Assembly: GCA_016584305.1 (NCBI GenBank)
Contig: JACEEZ010023427.1
Location: 296,497-360,496, forward strand
Length of the DNA stretch: 64,000 bases
Direction: 5' to 3'
Source: Chionoecetes opilio
Lineage: Eukaryota > Arthropoda > Malacostraca > Decapoda > Majidae
Below the pieces are notes generated by a model. It saw only the letters and a list, made by a program, of their open reading frames with translations, did not search any database and had not been told where the DNA came from. Shown piece after piece: positions 1 to 10,640 of this stretch; the stretch's first letter is position 1; each line of letters opens with the position of its first letter. The position numbers were made by a program, and so were the translations under genes.

Positions 1-882
1 AGATTCCCCGACGCCAACAAGAGCACCGTCACCCGGCCTCACTGATTTTCGAAAGTCTAAAAATAAGTGTCATCCTAGTGGTCACATGAAGGGCTGTGCG
101 TTGGGCGGACTCGTGGCCTGTGTACTTTTTCGGACGCCGGATTGTTCGTAAGGTTCTGAAGCGTACGCTCCAGTACCGTGGCGTCTGGGATGTGGAATAT
201 CGGTGCGATACTGGATAATAAATACTGGTTCTCAAGCTGCCTACCCGGTGTTGCTGCGTCCCGCCTGAATTACCCATCCGGGCTAACCCGGGACCGGCCC
301 TTGCAGCTTTTGCAGGGTCGGTCGGCCGGCCGGGCGTGTGGGGCATCAACCATTGGTTGAAGGCTCACATGCTCGGTCGGTGGCCAGGGGCATAGTCTCG
401 TGAATTTGCCGTGTGTGGCAATCACGAGGCGGTGCGGGCGGGGCGCAGGCGCCGCCCGCACCGCCTGGAGCGCCGGGGAGGTATCCCTCAGCTCTCCCCG
501 GCCGGGGCGGTACCCAACAGACCTCCCTGGAGCCGGGACGGTAGCTGCCGATAGCTGTTCCGGCACCGTCCCGGCTTGGCCAGGCGGGCCGCACAGGCTA
601 AAGCGCCATTTCGAGACGTGTATGGCTAGTGGCTACTGTTGTGTTTTTGTTCTCTGTGTGTAACTGTGCTGTAACTTTAATAAGCACTTGGTTAACGTTG
701 AGCCCAGGAAGACCCACAAGACGGGCTTAATAGCGTTAAGTGTATACATGCCAAGTGCGATGAGGCACGGCTAAATATTATTTGATCGGGATGAAACTTT
801 GTATGTAATGTTTTTAGGCTAATACGAACCAGAAAATCAACTGCCTTTTTCATTTTTCGTAAGTGGAAATATAAGTGTCACC

Positions 883-885
<3 letters not shown>
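1..885. other. Unassigned segment holding a hairpin cluster
   Basis: No coding region is supported here. Open frames of 60-106 codons occur on both strands over the GC-rich part, but they overlap one another, and none shows a recognisable motif. The GC-rich middle (about 290-600) contrasts with AT-richer flanks. It could be the 5' leader of a retroelement whose coding part is absent, but nothing in the sequence proves that. Confidence 0.4.
292..576. other. Cluster of four GC-rich stem-loops
   Basis: Four inverted repeats follow one another. 292-300 pairs with 315-323 (one G-T pair). 427-441 pairs perfectly with 452-466 over 15 bp around a 10-nt loop. 472-480 pairs perfectly with 494-502. 531-542 pairs perfectly with 565-576, with a further inner GCCG/CGGC pairing at 547-550 and 561-564. 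A smaller one, CAACC-ATT-GGTTG, lies at 348-360. Such density is unlike the rest of the window and suggests selection for RNA structure or a structured element leader. Function unknown. Confidence 0.6.

Positions 886-954
<69 letters not shown>
886..954. repeat. (TA)n microsatellite
   Basis: Pure TA dinucleotide run of about 68 bp abutting the 3' end of the SINE copy that follows. The SINE tail may have seeded it. Confidence 0.95.
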
Positions 955-958
<4 letters not shown>

Positions 959-1281
959 TATAGCGCCTGTAGGCAGTGACCTCCAGGGATCGAATTTTAG
1001 GCCCTGGATATTCACTTGAGGGCTGTGATGGTTGGCCCTCGCCCGTGGTGGCGCAGGCAGGATTTTTATAGTGACGCCTGTGGTTAGAGGCTCATGTCGC
1101 CCCCCTGTGTTCTCCGATGCACTCGCAATCGAAGGTAGAGTTAATGAACAGCATGTGGGTGTTTTTAGCCCACTCGACGGTGCAGAAAGATTTTAAGTGG
1201 ATTTTTAGTTCACACTCGGGATCGAACTCGGGTCACCAAAAACGCCAGTCGGAGACGCTACCCACTCTGTTACCGCCTCCC
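955..1281 (-). mobile_element. tRNA-derived SINE, family 1, copy 1
   Basis: Read on the minus strand the element starts near 1281 with a tRNA-like head. An A-box-like stretch (TAACAGAGTGGGTAGCG) is followed about 35 bp on by a B box (GAGTTCGATCCC), the internal RNA polymerase III promoter layout. The body is shared with copies at 6504-6811 and 35790-36102. The 3' end reads TACAGGCGCTATAGGCA and runs into the (TA)n tract. It carries several substitutions in the head, so it is probably an old copy. Confidence 0.75.
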
Positions 1282-1282
1282 T

Positions 1283-1770
1283 TTGAACTTGAACAGACTG
1301 TACTGTTTCATCTAGTAAGCCTCCAAACACCTAGACCTTGGTCTTGAGCTAGGAGACCTCAAGTCCCAAGGGCTTTGCTTCCTCGTGCAGCGCCCCGAGA
1401 GCCATCACCAGGACCTCAAGCGACTCAGCAAAGATTAGTGCATCATCGGCAAAGACAAGATCTGTGATCTTGGTGTTGCCGAGTGATGCTCCACAATCAC
1501 TTTGATCTAAAACTTTGCCCAATACCCAGTCCATAGATGTGTTGAAAAGTGATGGGGCAGGGACGCACCCTTGCCTCACTCCTGTATTCACAGGAAAACA
1601 GATGGATACACCACCCCCACACTTCACAGCACTCTCAGTCCAAGAGTACAGGCCAGTCATCAAACCAATAGTTCTTCGAGGAATCCCGCGAAGTCGCAGA
1701 AGATCCCAAAGTCATTCATGATGCACTGAGTCAAGCGTCTTACTGCGATCAACATAGGTAGGCTGTAAGC
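1283..1770 (-). pseudogene. Non-LTR reverse transcriptase relic
   Basis: Minus-strand frame with clear RT palm motifs: TGVRQGCVPAPSLFN followed about 30 residues later by DLVFADDALIF, where FADD is the catalytic Asp-Asp box. The frame is open from 1663 to 1352 and continues homologously beyond it. In-frame stops lie at 1712-1714 (TGA) and at 1349-1351 and 1331-1333 (both TAG). The TAGs fall where related elements have Trp and Gln, so single transitions explain them. The fragment is truncated at both ends and touches the SINE head at its 3' side. Dead copy; clade not assigned. Confidence 0.8.
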
Positions 1771-2774
1771 ATCCTACATATGTAACGTATTTAGTAACGT
1801 ATGATACACCTGACTTAATACCTTGATAATTGTATGTATAGTATGGCCGAATATACTAAGACAAAGGTTATTATTGACTAAAGGAGTGATGTAGGAGGGG
1901 AGGAACTAGGAGAGGAATGATGAAACTATGATGTAAGTCGCCCAAACCGTTGAGATGAACATGTTGTTAGAGAGATTACATGAAGGATGACTGAGGAAGC
2001 AGAGATAATGACATATTTACGAAAGAAAGAAATACAGGAGAAGGACAACAAAGATAAAAAAAAAAAAGATAAAAAAAGAGGAGGAGCTGTACAGGATTTA
2101 GAGCAAAAGGTAAAGGTAAAGAAAAAAAATAGAACAGGCATAGTGCAAATAATAGATAGAAGAAAGACAAACAAGAAAAGAGTAGAAAAGAGCAAAAGAA
2201 GAAATAGGCAGACGAAACATGAACAGAACAAGAACAATGATGAAAAAAGATAAGGGAAACAAGGAACACAAGAAAAAGTTACTCATAACTACGCAAAACA
2301 AATACAATAACAATAACAGCTCTTCTTTTATCTTAAATTGGAAAGGATGAAAAGGAGAAGGGGAAAAAATGGAGATGATAGGATAAAGAAAAAAAATACT
2401 TGGAGCGGAGTGGACGTTTGACGGACAAGGGCAGGACAAGCAACTTAAAAGTCCAACAATTTGACTCCCAAAGTGACTGGCGACGAGACACGCTGCGACA
2501 GAATAGGACAGATCACACGCGGAACTGACAGCTCTTGACAGGTAGGCAGTTCACCAGGTATAGCAGGAACGAGCTAGTGAGAGAGAGATAGGGAGAGAGG
2601 GGGGGAGAAGGAAAGGAAGAAAAAACACTGTGATATAAAGAAACAAAATTCGAACAGGTCTAACATGAGGCAAATCATGTCTTGAATTAGTCGAGCAGGA
2701 AACAGGTATCAGGAAGCAGTTGTGCTTATCTGGGTCATGTCCACCTCTCTTCCTTACCACACTTCTACTCTCCT

Positions 2775-2778
<4 letters not shown>
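1771..2778. other. Purine-rich and unassigned spacer
   Basis: From about 1850 to 2440 the plus strand is strongly A/G-rich with A8-A11 runs, so long Lys/Arg/Glu or Phe/Leu/Ser frames appear on either strand. These are composition artefacts. 2440-2778 has mixed composition with no recognisable motif, and leads into the (TC)n tract bounding the next element. Confidence 0.6.
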
Positions 2779-2810
<32 letters not shown>

Positions 2811-2898
2811 TTACCTCGCACCTCGGTGGAAGGCGGACCTCTTTCCCGTCCTCTCCTCTCTCCGCTGCTCGTCGCGTGTGGTTGAGATTACTCCCACC

Positions 2899-4306
2899 AT
2901 GGCCACTGCGAAGAGGCGCCGCGAGGAACCTGCCGACGACGGCTTCACCCTCGTACAGAGGGAGTGCTTCAGGGTGAAGAGGCCTCCCTCTCCACAGCCT
3001 AGTGGTGCCACGGCTTCGGAGCGAACTATCCCGGTATGGAGGATCGTCAAGCATGACGACTTACCCGGTCCCTATCAGCTTGTTCGGTGGTTAGAGAGCG
3101 AGCTCCAGCTCGCCCTCAAGGTGGATGTCTCCGCCTCCGGAGAGTTCCTTCTGCGGGGGGCGACTAAGGACGCCGCCGCCACCCTCCAGGAAGTAGCTGA
3201 TGGCCAACCACGGGGCATCGTGTTGAAACGGAGGGAAACCAGCATGCAGGAGAGGTGTCCTCGTTGGTTACCCCACTGGCCTTCCCCTGGACCCTTTATT
3301 GGAGCACCCGCTCGTTGAGATGGCGGTGCGGTGCTCATACAACGCGGGCCTTAAGCGGCACCTGCCGACCCGGCAGGTTCAGCGGACGCTGCGGGGGCAC
3401 GTCCCCGCCGCCCTGGACCTTGGCTGCTTCGGGACTTTCGCGGTGCGCAGGTTCATCCAGGAACCCGTCCGTTGCTACCGCTGCCAGGCGTTTGGGCACT
3501 ACCAGCGCCAGTGTCAGCGGCGGCAGGAGCTGTGTGGTGTGTGCAGTGGGGAGCACGCTTCACGGGACTGCGTCCGCCGCCTACGGGAGGGTGGGGCGCG
3601 GCCCGTGGCTCGGTGCCCCAACTGCGGTGCCAGGCATCACACCTGGAACCCGCGCTGCCTTGCCCGGCTCCGGCAGATTCCTGGGTCCACGGTACCTCGC
3701 CAGCTGCAGTGGAAGGAGGCTCCCTTGCTTCCACCTCGGTCAGCATCCCAGCCCCCCCGCTCCACGGATTGAAGACGCCGCCGAGACCCGACGGCCCCGC
3801 CGCAGGAGGAGAAAGAAGAGGCCCCGGCGTGTCACTCTGTTGTCCCTTGTGGGGGATATGGACGTGGACGCCCAGGCCCCCGTGTTGCCGCAGGACCCGG
3901 CCCCCTTGGAGATGGCGGCCATTGACGGGGTGTTGCAGCCTGCTGTGGCCCCCCGCCATGACGCCGCGACCCAATGCAGCCCGCTTCCCTCTCTGGTCAA
4001 GAATGGGACGCAGATGACTGGGCGGCACTATACTTTTAAGGTGAACAGCCTACTCGCACTGCTTGGGACGTACGAGTTCCTGGTCAGCCAGGAGGGTGCT
4101 GCGGTTCGCTCCCATATCTCGCACCAGCCAGCCTTTTCGTACGTGCGGCAGGCGCTGCGAGCGGGCCGTGGGCCCGTAAGGCTGGCGTGCGCCTGCCCAC
4201 TGAGAGGCCGATTGCCGTGCCGGTCTTCCGTTACCACCGTGAGGAACGGGATTGGGTGAGCTACGAGCCCACCGCCGGGATCAATTACCTGCTTTTGTTT
4301 GTTTGA
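2899..4306 (+). pseudogene. ORF1/gag-like nucleocapsid protein with three CCHC knuckles, three frameshifts
   Basis: The start is the ATG at 2899 in a strong Kozak context (CCACCATGG). The frame is 1 to about 3250, 2 to about 3700-3770, 3 to about 4165, then 2 again to TGA at 4304-4306, giving roughly 470 codons, a normal ORF1 length. The central part has a classical knuckle CX2CX4HX4C (3473-3514), then CX2CX3HX4C (3533-3571) and a third CPNC...H...C (3614-3658). This is the arrangement known from ORF1 of jockey/I/R1-type LINEs, which binds element RNA. A basic R/K block follows at about 3790-3830. The breaks may be decay or sequencing errors. GC content is far higher than in neighbouring DNA. 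Confidence 0.75.
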
Positions 4307-4396
4307 TCTTTGGTCACCTTGTACTATTTATTGAATGTGTTTATTTCCATTTATTATGCTCGTTGTTGTACTTGTCTGCCTGACGCCTGTGGGCGT

Positions 4397-4402
4397 AATA
4401 AA
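4397..4402 (+). terminator. Polyadenylation signal AATAAA of the gag-only element
   Basis: Canonical hexamer 91 bp after the gag stop and 17 bp before the A5/(TC)n junction, in the position expected for the 3' end of an element transcript. Confidence 0.6.
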
Positions 4403-4413
4403 TTAATTCCAAC

Positions 4414-4449
<36 letters not shown>

Positions 4450-4451
<2 letters not shown>

Positions 4452-4805
4452 ACCTACTACGCTATGCTCAACTATCTTTCTGTAGTTTCTTTATTGACAT
4501 ATATCTTTAATTATTTCTTTTCAGTTTTCTTTATATTCAGCTCGTTTTCTTACCTTGCCCTATCTTCATTCTGTCTTTCTTTCCCTTTCCTCATTAATTT
4601 TGGCGTCGTCCTCACTCTTCCTCCCACTGCAGTGCCTCTCTACGTGTCACTTATCACTCAATTATTCTCCCATAGCCAACTCCCCTCAACATCATTTCTT
4701 ATACTTTGACCTTTCATCTATACTCCTCAGCACGACTTTCTCTTTTTCTCGTCTCTTATAAAAAAGAAGACATGTTTACCATTGCAATGGCCGGAAATCG
4801 AACCC
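4450..4805. other. Pyrimidine-rich spacer
   Basis: T/C-rich unique-looking sequence. Open frames here are low-complexity Phe/Leu/Ser products. Nothing else recognised. Confidence 0.5.
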
Positions 4806-5833
4806 GGTACAGATGATCTGCCGTGCCGGTTGATCCAGCGCATGCGCAGAACTCTGTTTTGTGAACAAACAGACGACGCGTTACATTTGGTCCTGTTAGC
4901 TAATGATATCTAAGATAATGCCGACATTCGATCAAGAATGGCTGAATTTAAAGTTAAGATAGACATAATTTCACTACACATTAGTCACTTGGAAGCCTTA
5001 CCCAGGTTTGACAGCAAATGAAGTACGTGTAGTAAAGAATTTACGTGTAGGAACTACGTGTAGTAAGAAATAAGGTACGTGTGGTAAGGAAGGATCACTC
5101 AGAACATGTATATTATTGGGTATATATATACTATATACAGCAAAAGGTTGACCCAACAAAGTAAGTTTTTGGGTTGAAAGTAACCCAACATTTGGCTGTA
5201 AATTCGTGGAAATTGAGGCAGAGTGTCTTCTGTCACTCCAGGATAATTTGGAATACGCCATACTATGCATAATAACTTAATATGTTGATTTATAAATGGT
5301 GAACAGCTTCGTCGTGTACCTATATTGTGCCCTATTCTAATAAGACTCAAATTTTCTCCATAATATATACAAACTGTGCTACGGATCTTTCATAACGGTC
5401 GGGCCATCCATACCGCCCTTGAGCGTGCTATTTGGTCAGAGTGACAGCCCGCATCGTCTGTTTGTTTACATGCACAAAGTTCTGCGCATGCGCTGGACCA
5501 ACCGGCACGACGGATCTTCTATACCAGTATTTCCCAACCAGGGGGAAATTTTCCCCTGGGGAGAAATTTCAGGATTCTGAGGGGGAAATTTATTCTGAGG
5601 GACATCTAAATTACTAGCATTCATTCGACAGAAAAAAAGTTTTAGAATGCGGCTATTGACTTTTCTTCAAGTATATATACATAGATATAGAGGATAGTGT
5701 CGATATACTTGTGTTATTAAGCAAGTAAATTGTGTGTATTGGCTACTTTTTTCATTGAAGGGGGAAATCCGTATGGTTGAACTGGTTGAAGGGGGGGAAA
5801 CAGAAAAAATGTTGGGAACCACTGTTCTATACC
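4806..5833. mobile_element. DNA element with about 75-bp terminal inverted repeats
   Basis: The left arm 4806-4880 (GGTACAGATGATCTGCCGTG..., including GCGCATGCGC and ending near ACAGACGACGCG) is matched in inverse orientation by about 5447-5524, continuing CC at 5832-5833 after the inserted hAT MITE. The interior of about 560 bp has no coding potential. It holds a short run of related TACGTGTAGTAA motifs at about 5021-5090. This is a non-autonomous element; the superfamily is unassigned because no clear target duplication could be fixed. Confidence 0.65.
5525..5824. mobile_element. hAT-type MITE with perfect 8-bp target duplication
   Basis: A 300-bp insert starting CAGTATTTCCCAACCAGGGG and ending GTTGGGAACCACTG, an imperfect inverted pair of the hAT form CAGTGGTTCCCAACC. 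It is flanked by identical TTCTATAC at 5517-5524 and 5825-5832. 8-bp duplications and CAG...CTG ends are diagnostic of the hAT superfamily. There is no coding capacity, so it would be mobilised in trans. It sits in the right arm of the older TIR element. Confidence 0.9.
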
Positions 5834-5906
5834 GTCACACCGGTCAACTGCTTGGTAGGCAGCTATTCTCACCACTATTTTGATACATTTATTGTTTTGC
5901 GTTGGA

Positions 5907-6262
5907 GCCTATATTTTGCCTGTAGGCAATTATAATGTTTTCCTTTGAAGGCTTAGATGGTTGGCCCTGTTCATTCTTGAGGGCTGTGATGGTTAGCCCT
6001 CGCCCGTGGTGGCGCAGGCTGGATTTTTATTGTGACGCCTGTGTTCATAGGTGATTGTCCGTTTTTTGTAATGGTCTACCCTCAGTTAGGCTCATGCTGC
6101 CATCTGGTGCTCCCTCCAGAGCACTTGCAGTCGCAGTCGGAAGAACAGGTACGCAGCATGCGGGTTTCTTCAGCCATTCGACGATATATTCTATAGTTGC
6201 TCCTTGGTGGGACTTGAACTCGGGACCTTGTGCTCACCTCCCAGGCTCTTGCCGATCACGTT
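5907..6262 (-). mobile_element. tRNA-derived SINE, family 1, divergent copy 2
   Basis: Shares the central body with the other family 1 copies (the stretch around 5980-6040, including TGGTGGCGCAGG). The tail (TGTAGGCA at about 5922) and the tRNA-like head are different. The head read on the minus strand has B box GAGTTCAAGTCC near 6220. An internal repeat of the GATGGTTGGCCCT module is seen at 5948 and 5988. Probably a subfamily or a chimaera. Confidence 0.6.
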
Positions 6263-6278
6263 AAAGAAGATCGAAAGA

Positions 6279-6345
6279 GTTGCCCCCGGCAGGATTCGAA
6301 CTCGGAACATCGAGCTCACCACTCCAAGACGCTAACATTGATATG
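6279..6345 (-). mobile_element. Second tRNA-like head
   Basis: Minus-strand reading gives GTTAGCGTCTTGGAGTGGTG followed by a B box GAGTTCGAATCC near 6293-6304. Both pol III boxes are present without a SINE body, so this looks like a truncated head lying directly upstream of copy 2. Confidence 0.5.
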
Positions 6346-6503
6346 GATATGGTGCTGTAGTTCCCTCGCCCCTGCATTCCGTGAGAATGCACAGCCAGCT
6401 GTTGCTTGTGGGGCAGTGGCGTACCCAGAAAATTGAAAAGGGGGTGGGCCAATATATATATAGTATATATACGTAATTTTTTTTTTTTTTTTTTTCACAT
6501 ATG

Positions 6504-6811
6504 TGCCTATAGCGCCTGTAGGCAGTGGTGACCCAGGGCTCGGATGGTAGGCTCTGGAGGTTCACTTGAGGGCTGTGATGGTTGGGCCTCGCCCGTGGTG
6601 ACGCAGGCAGGATTCTTATAGTGACGCCTGTGATTAGAGGCTCATGCCGTCCCCCGATGCACTCGCAATCGAAGGTAGAGTTGATAGGCAGGGCATGTGG
6701 GTGTTCTTAGGCCACTAGACGGTGCAGAAAGGTTTTGGTTTTCTTCGGGGATCGAACTCGGGTCACCGAGAACGCCAGTCGGAGACGCTAACCACTCCGC
6801 TACCGCCTCCC
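6504..6811 (-). mobile_element. tRNA-derived SINE, family 1, copy 3
   Basis: Full-length copy of about 308 bp. On the minus strand the head reads GGAGGCGGTAGCGGAGTGG (A box), with B box GAGTTCGATCCC near 6751-6762. The body is near-identical to 35790-36102, and the 3' end TATAGGCACA is followed by an A-rich tail, seen as the T run at 6479-6495 on the plus strand. The tail confirms orientation. Confidence 0.85.
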
Positions 6812-6822
6812 CTAATATATTA

Positions 6823-6879
<57 letters not shown>

Positions 6880-6884
6880 ATAAT

Positions 6885-6922
<38 letters not shown>
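6812..6922. repeat. (TA)n microsatellite
   Basis: Nearly pure TA run interrupted by a few AAT steps, next to the 5' end of SINE copy 3. A G12 run follows at about 6949-6960. Confidence 0.95.
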
Positions 6923-6930
<8 letters not shown>

Positions 6931-7434
6931 TTATTCATTCTTTGCCAAGGGGGGGGGGGGCATGGCCGCATGGTTCTTGGGTCCTTGGGTTGACCCCCGT
7001 TACCTGTAATAACAAGACAGAAATGGGAACACTGCTGCTTCCTTTTCTAATGAAAGCGATGATTTGTGGCCAGATAAAGCCAGCGGGGGAGATTGATCAG
7101 CCAGACTCGTAAAGGCAGCGGGGCGTCATTCTAGCTGTGGTTCCGTCGGCTGAGGAGTAAAAGGAGGAGGAGGAGGAGGCGGAGGAGGCGACAGAGGAGA
7201 ATCGGCGTCCTTAAGATTGAAATCAGTCGAGTTGTGCCGCGGTTAATTTGGTTGATTTCGACACCGGTTCGTAACGTTCCAATGGGTTTGACATGTTGCT
7301 TAGCTGATCGGCGGAGGTGGGCTAGGTTATTAAGGAAGTAAGAGAGTAGCGGGGTGCAGCCTGATGTGTCTGGTGTAGGTAAGGGTGTGGGTGGGGGAGG
7401 GTTGGGAAGGCTGAGTGGTACTAAGGTTATATAG

Positions 7435-7482
<48 letters not shown>

Positions 7483-7544
7483 CATCACCCTGCAGTGTCT
7501 TGTCGACTTAGAACCCCCCCACTCCCCTCTCTCTCTCTCTCTAC

Positions 7545-7629
<85 letters not shown>

Positions 7630-8249
7630 TTTTCTCTCTTGCGGTACTTGTTTGACGGTCGAGTAATTTGCTGGTTTATTCATGTGTGAAAATATTTTAC
7701 GCCTCTAAGCGAAGGCGTCGAATATATAAAGCCTACACCGAGTATCAGGTAAACACACACACACACACACACACACATATCCCGTTAGCTAAAATATACA
7801 TGCCCTGCCCAACCCCGTACCCCTTCCTCTTACTTAAGCTTTTTCCTTTCATAATCCTCTGCGACACCTGAATGTCTCACACTTCCCCTCCCTCCCTCCC
7901 TCGTCAATAACCCCGCAGTTGCGGCACCTTAAAACTATAATTTTATAATATAATCCCTCCCTCCCTCCATTCATCAATTTTTTCCTTCACTCCCTCGCCA
8001 CCTCCTCGTCGTCCTCGTATCGGCCTCGTTTTTGTGCAGGATAAGTGACTGGCGTGCGAGAACAACCGAAATAAGTATGCCGTTGCCCAATCACACCCAA
8101 TTGCTCACACACACCTTCGAAACCTGACGGCAATCCTTACCCCATGTCTCTATCTTCCGGTGATAATTGTATTTCTCCTGATGTGGTTACTGATATTTGT
8201 ATTGCTAAAATATTTGAAGTATTATGTAATATTATGTAGTGGTAGTGGA

Positions 8250-8307
<58 letters not shown>

Positions 8308-8584
8308 CCTGAAAGTGTCTGTCAAACCAGCAATAACTTAAAAAATATATACGTAGTGGCGAAAAAGTAGCGAGTTGATCAAACAATAATTTGAAAATTA
8401 CGTGGGTTGTGTTGGTGAAAATTGAGTTTCGACACAGGGGACAGAGGCAGGTAAAATATAGAAGGAACAGGGAGTTGCGAGTAAGAACTGAGTATTACAA
8501 AATATGTATTTATACAGGTGAGTAACAGGTGTGAGGCAGCATTCTAGCTATATACCACTTTGACTCACCCATAAATAAATACCT

Positions 8585-8644
<60 letters not shown>

Positions 8645-8901
8645 GTTAGAGGTCAAAAGCGAGATCAGGTCAACTTGGGGGTGTGGTGGGCCTGTTTTTG
8701 TCTCTCAGTGAAATAATTCGCAGACCCACGCCTTAAATAGCATACAACGGGAGGTCATTGATCCCTAGCAACCTTCCCCTTCCTCTTCCTCCTCTCTTCC
8801 TCTTCCGCGACCCACCACGCCCTCTGTCGTACACCAAAGAAGAGGAATTGGTATTAGTTAGTTTATCGAGTATGGTATTTGGTATGTGTATATGTTTGTA
8901 T

Positions 8902-8993
<92 letters not shown>

Positions 8994-9130
8994 CTTCGTC
9001 AGTATAGTGTTCTTGACTTTGACTATCTCACATGCACGTTATACATAAACACACACACACACACCTACACAAATACACAGTGACACACACACATACACAC
9101 GTGTACACACATTCACACACACACACACCA
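6923..9130. repeat. Microsatellite-dense intergenic DNA
   Basis: No gene recognised. It contains (GA)n at 7437-7478, (CT)n at 7526-7628, (CA)n at 7753-7776, (AGT)n at 8252-8307, (TC)n at 8589-8641, (GT)n at 8912-8990 and (CA)n at 9048-9130. The open frames here are translations of these runs. The long GT/CA tracts face each other across only about 60 bp and could pair. Confidence 0.85.
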
Positions 9131-9390
9131 CCTGAACGGCTTTGTGGGTTAGAGCGTTACGCGTCATTATGTGGTCCGGTGTTCGATCCCCGCCCCTGCT
9201 CATTCCCGGGCATTTTTCACTGACCATTTCGGGCGGTTACTGTCACCCTTGAGCAAGGGGATGGGGTGTGTGGTGTGTAAGGTTTCAGCATTACCCAAAA
9301 ATCGGTCATGATTAGCTCCAAGCTTGCTCCGGGAGGGTGAAACTGGCGAGCGCGTGTCCCGTCTCGCGTGTCAAGACCATGGGTAAATAA
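9131..9390 (+). mobile_element. tRNA-derived SINE, family 2
   Basis: The plus-strand head GGCTTTGTGGGTTAGAGCG acts as an A-box region, followed about 30 bp later by B box GGTGTTCGATCCC (9178-9190). The body runs to ACCATGGGTAAATAAC, and the 3' tail is (CA)n at 9391-9430. It is unrelated in body to family 1. Confidence 0.7.
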
Positions 9391-9485
9391 CACACACACA
9401 TACATACACACACACACATACACACACACAACACAAAGTCGCACGCCATAACTGGAAATATCTTCACTTGGCTTGAAGACGCTTT

Positions 9486-10640
9486 CTGAGAGAAAGCAGC
9501 GTGTCGTAATTAATGGAAAAAACATTTAGCTGGTGGGATGTTTTAAATGGTGTACCGCAGGGATCTGTGCTAGGTCCTGTACTTTTCTTAATATAATATG
9601 TAAACGATATTGACGAAGGCCTCACTTATAAGATATCAAAGTTTGCTGACGATACTAAAATAATGAATAAATGAATCAGAAACGCCGATAAGATGCAATT
9701 ACCATCTGATCTTGATCACTTAGGCAGTTGGGCAAATAAGTGGCAGATGAAATTTAATATCGATAAGTGTAAAGATTTGCATATAGGAAGTAATAACGAT
9801 CGAATTGACTACTCAATGGACGAACGTGAACTTTCCAATGTTACCGAAGAAAAAGACTTGGTGATTATTATAAGCAACGACCTCAAGCCCAGTAAACATT
9901 GTTTATGAGTTGTTAAGAGGGCTAACAAATTATGAATTAAATTTCACAGGAAGAACTTTCGAATGTAAGTCTGAAAATGTCATTCTTACACCTTTCAATG
10001 CTATCATGCGTCCTTATCTTGAATAATGCGTTCAGTCTGGTCGCCGTATTTTAGAAAAGATATAGTCAAGCTGGAGGTAGTACAAAGAAAAGTTACTAAA
10101 CTTATTCCAAAACAAGTCATACGAAGAGCGATTGAAGGAACTTAACTTGTTGAGTTTGTCAAAACGTAGGTTGTGAGGAGACTTAAAAAAAATGTTTAGA
10201 ATGTTCCATGGCTTCGATAATGTTAACATAAACGACTATTTAAAAATTGTTTAGACAAGTACTACTCATAGTAATGGATACAAACAAGATCAGTCATTGG
10301 TAAGCGATTCCGGTCACACGAAGCGAAGCACTTTTTTTTTACTAGAGTTGCTACTATTTGAGCTTTCTTTAAGCACAAGTAGTTTAGTAGTAACACGCTT
10401 GAGGCGTTTAAGAACAAACTAGATAAATAATTGGCATCAACTACCCAACTCGATTACTTCGGCCAAACGTAATTTTTTTTTTCTAGCTTTAGCTTTAGTT
10501 TAGAGTACGTCCTTCAATCTTTCCTATCAAATTCCATGGCTGTTTTTCAATACTGTATGGTGTTTTTTTTTTACTTTGTATCTTGTCGGCCTTGGCCTGG
10601 GGGATAGGCGGGTGAGGAGGAGCCTTCAACTTTGCTATTA
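9486..10640 (+). pseudogene. CR1-like LINE reverse transcriptase relic
   Basis: Reading across frames gives consecutive LINE-RT landmarks: QRVVINGK, GVPQGSVLGPVLFLI (about 9553-9597), KFADDTK (about 9639-9659, the catalytic Asp pair) and WQMKFNIDKCK (about 9740-9772). The C-terminal connection region follows, with VWSPYFRKD (about 10039) and a terminal SNTLEAFKNKLDK (about 10387-10425). Frameshifts and stops (for example after NDIDEG and KPSKHC) make it dead. The order and spacing match the intact partial ORF at 43551-44615, so both belong to the same broad clade. The last 170 bp is 3' UTR-like. Confidence 0.85.

Larger units (their letters stand above)
2779..4449 (+). mobile_element. Gag-only non-LTR element ('half-LINE') bracketed by (TC)n
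   Basis: A (TC)n run at 2779-2806 is followed by a 92-bp leader, an ORF1-type gag reading frame (2899-4306), a roughly 110-bp 3' UTR with AATAAA at 4397-4402, a short A run (4414-4418), and a second (TC)n run at 4419-4449. No endonuclease or reverse transcriptase follows the gag region. The arrangement fits an ORF2-deleted LINE that integrated within a TC microsatellite, or a family whose target or tail is TC. The microsatellite on both sides is seen; the targeting is inference. Confidence 0.65.

Noticed and set aside
1926..2439. Apparent membrane protein (Phe/Leu/Ser-rich minus frames)
   Set aside because: Antisense of a purine-rich low-complexity tract. Three overlapping frames are all open.
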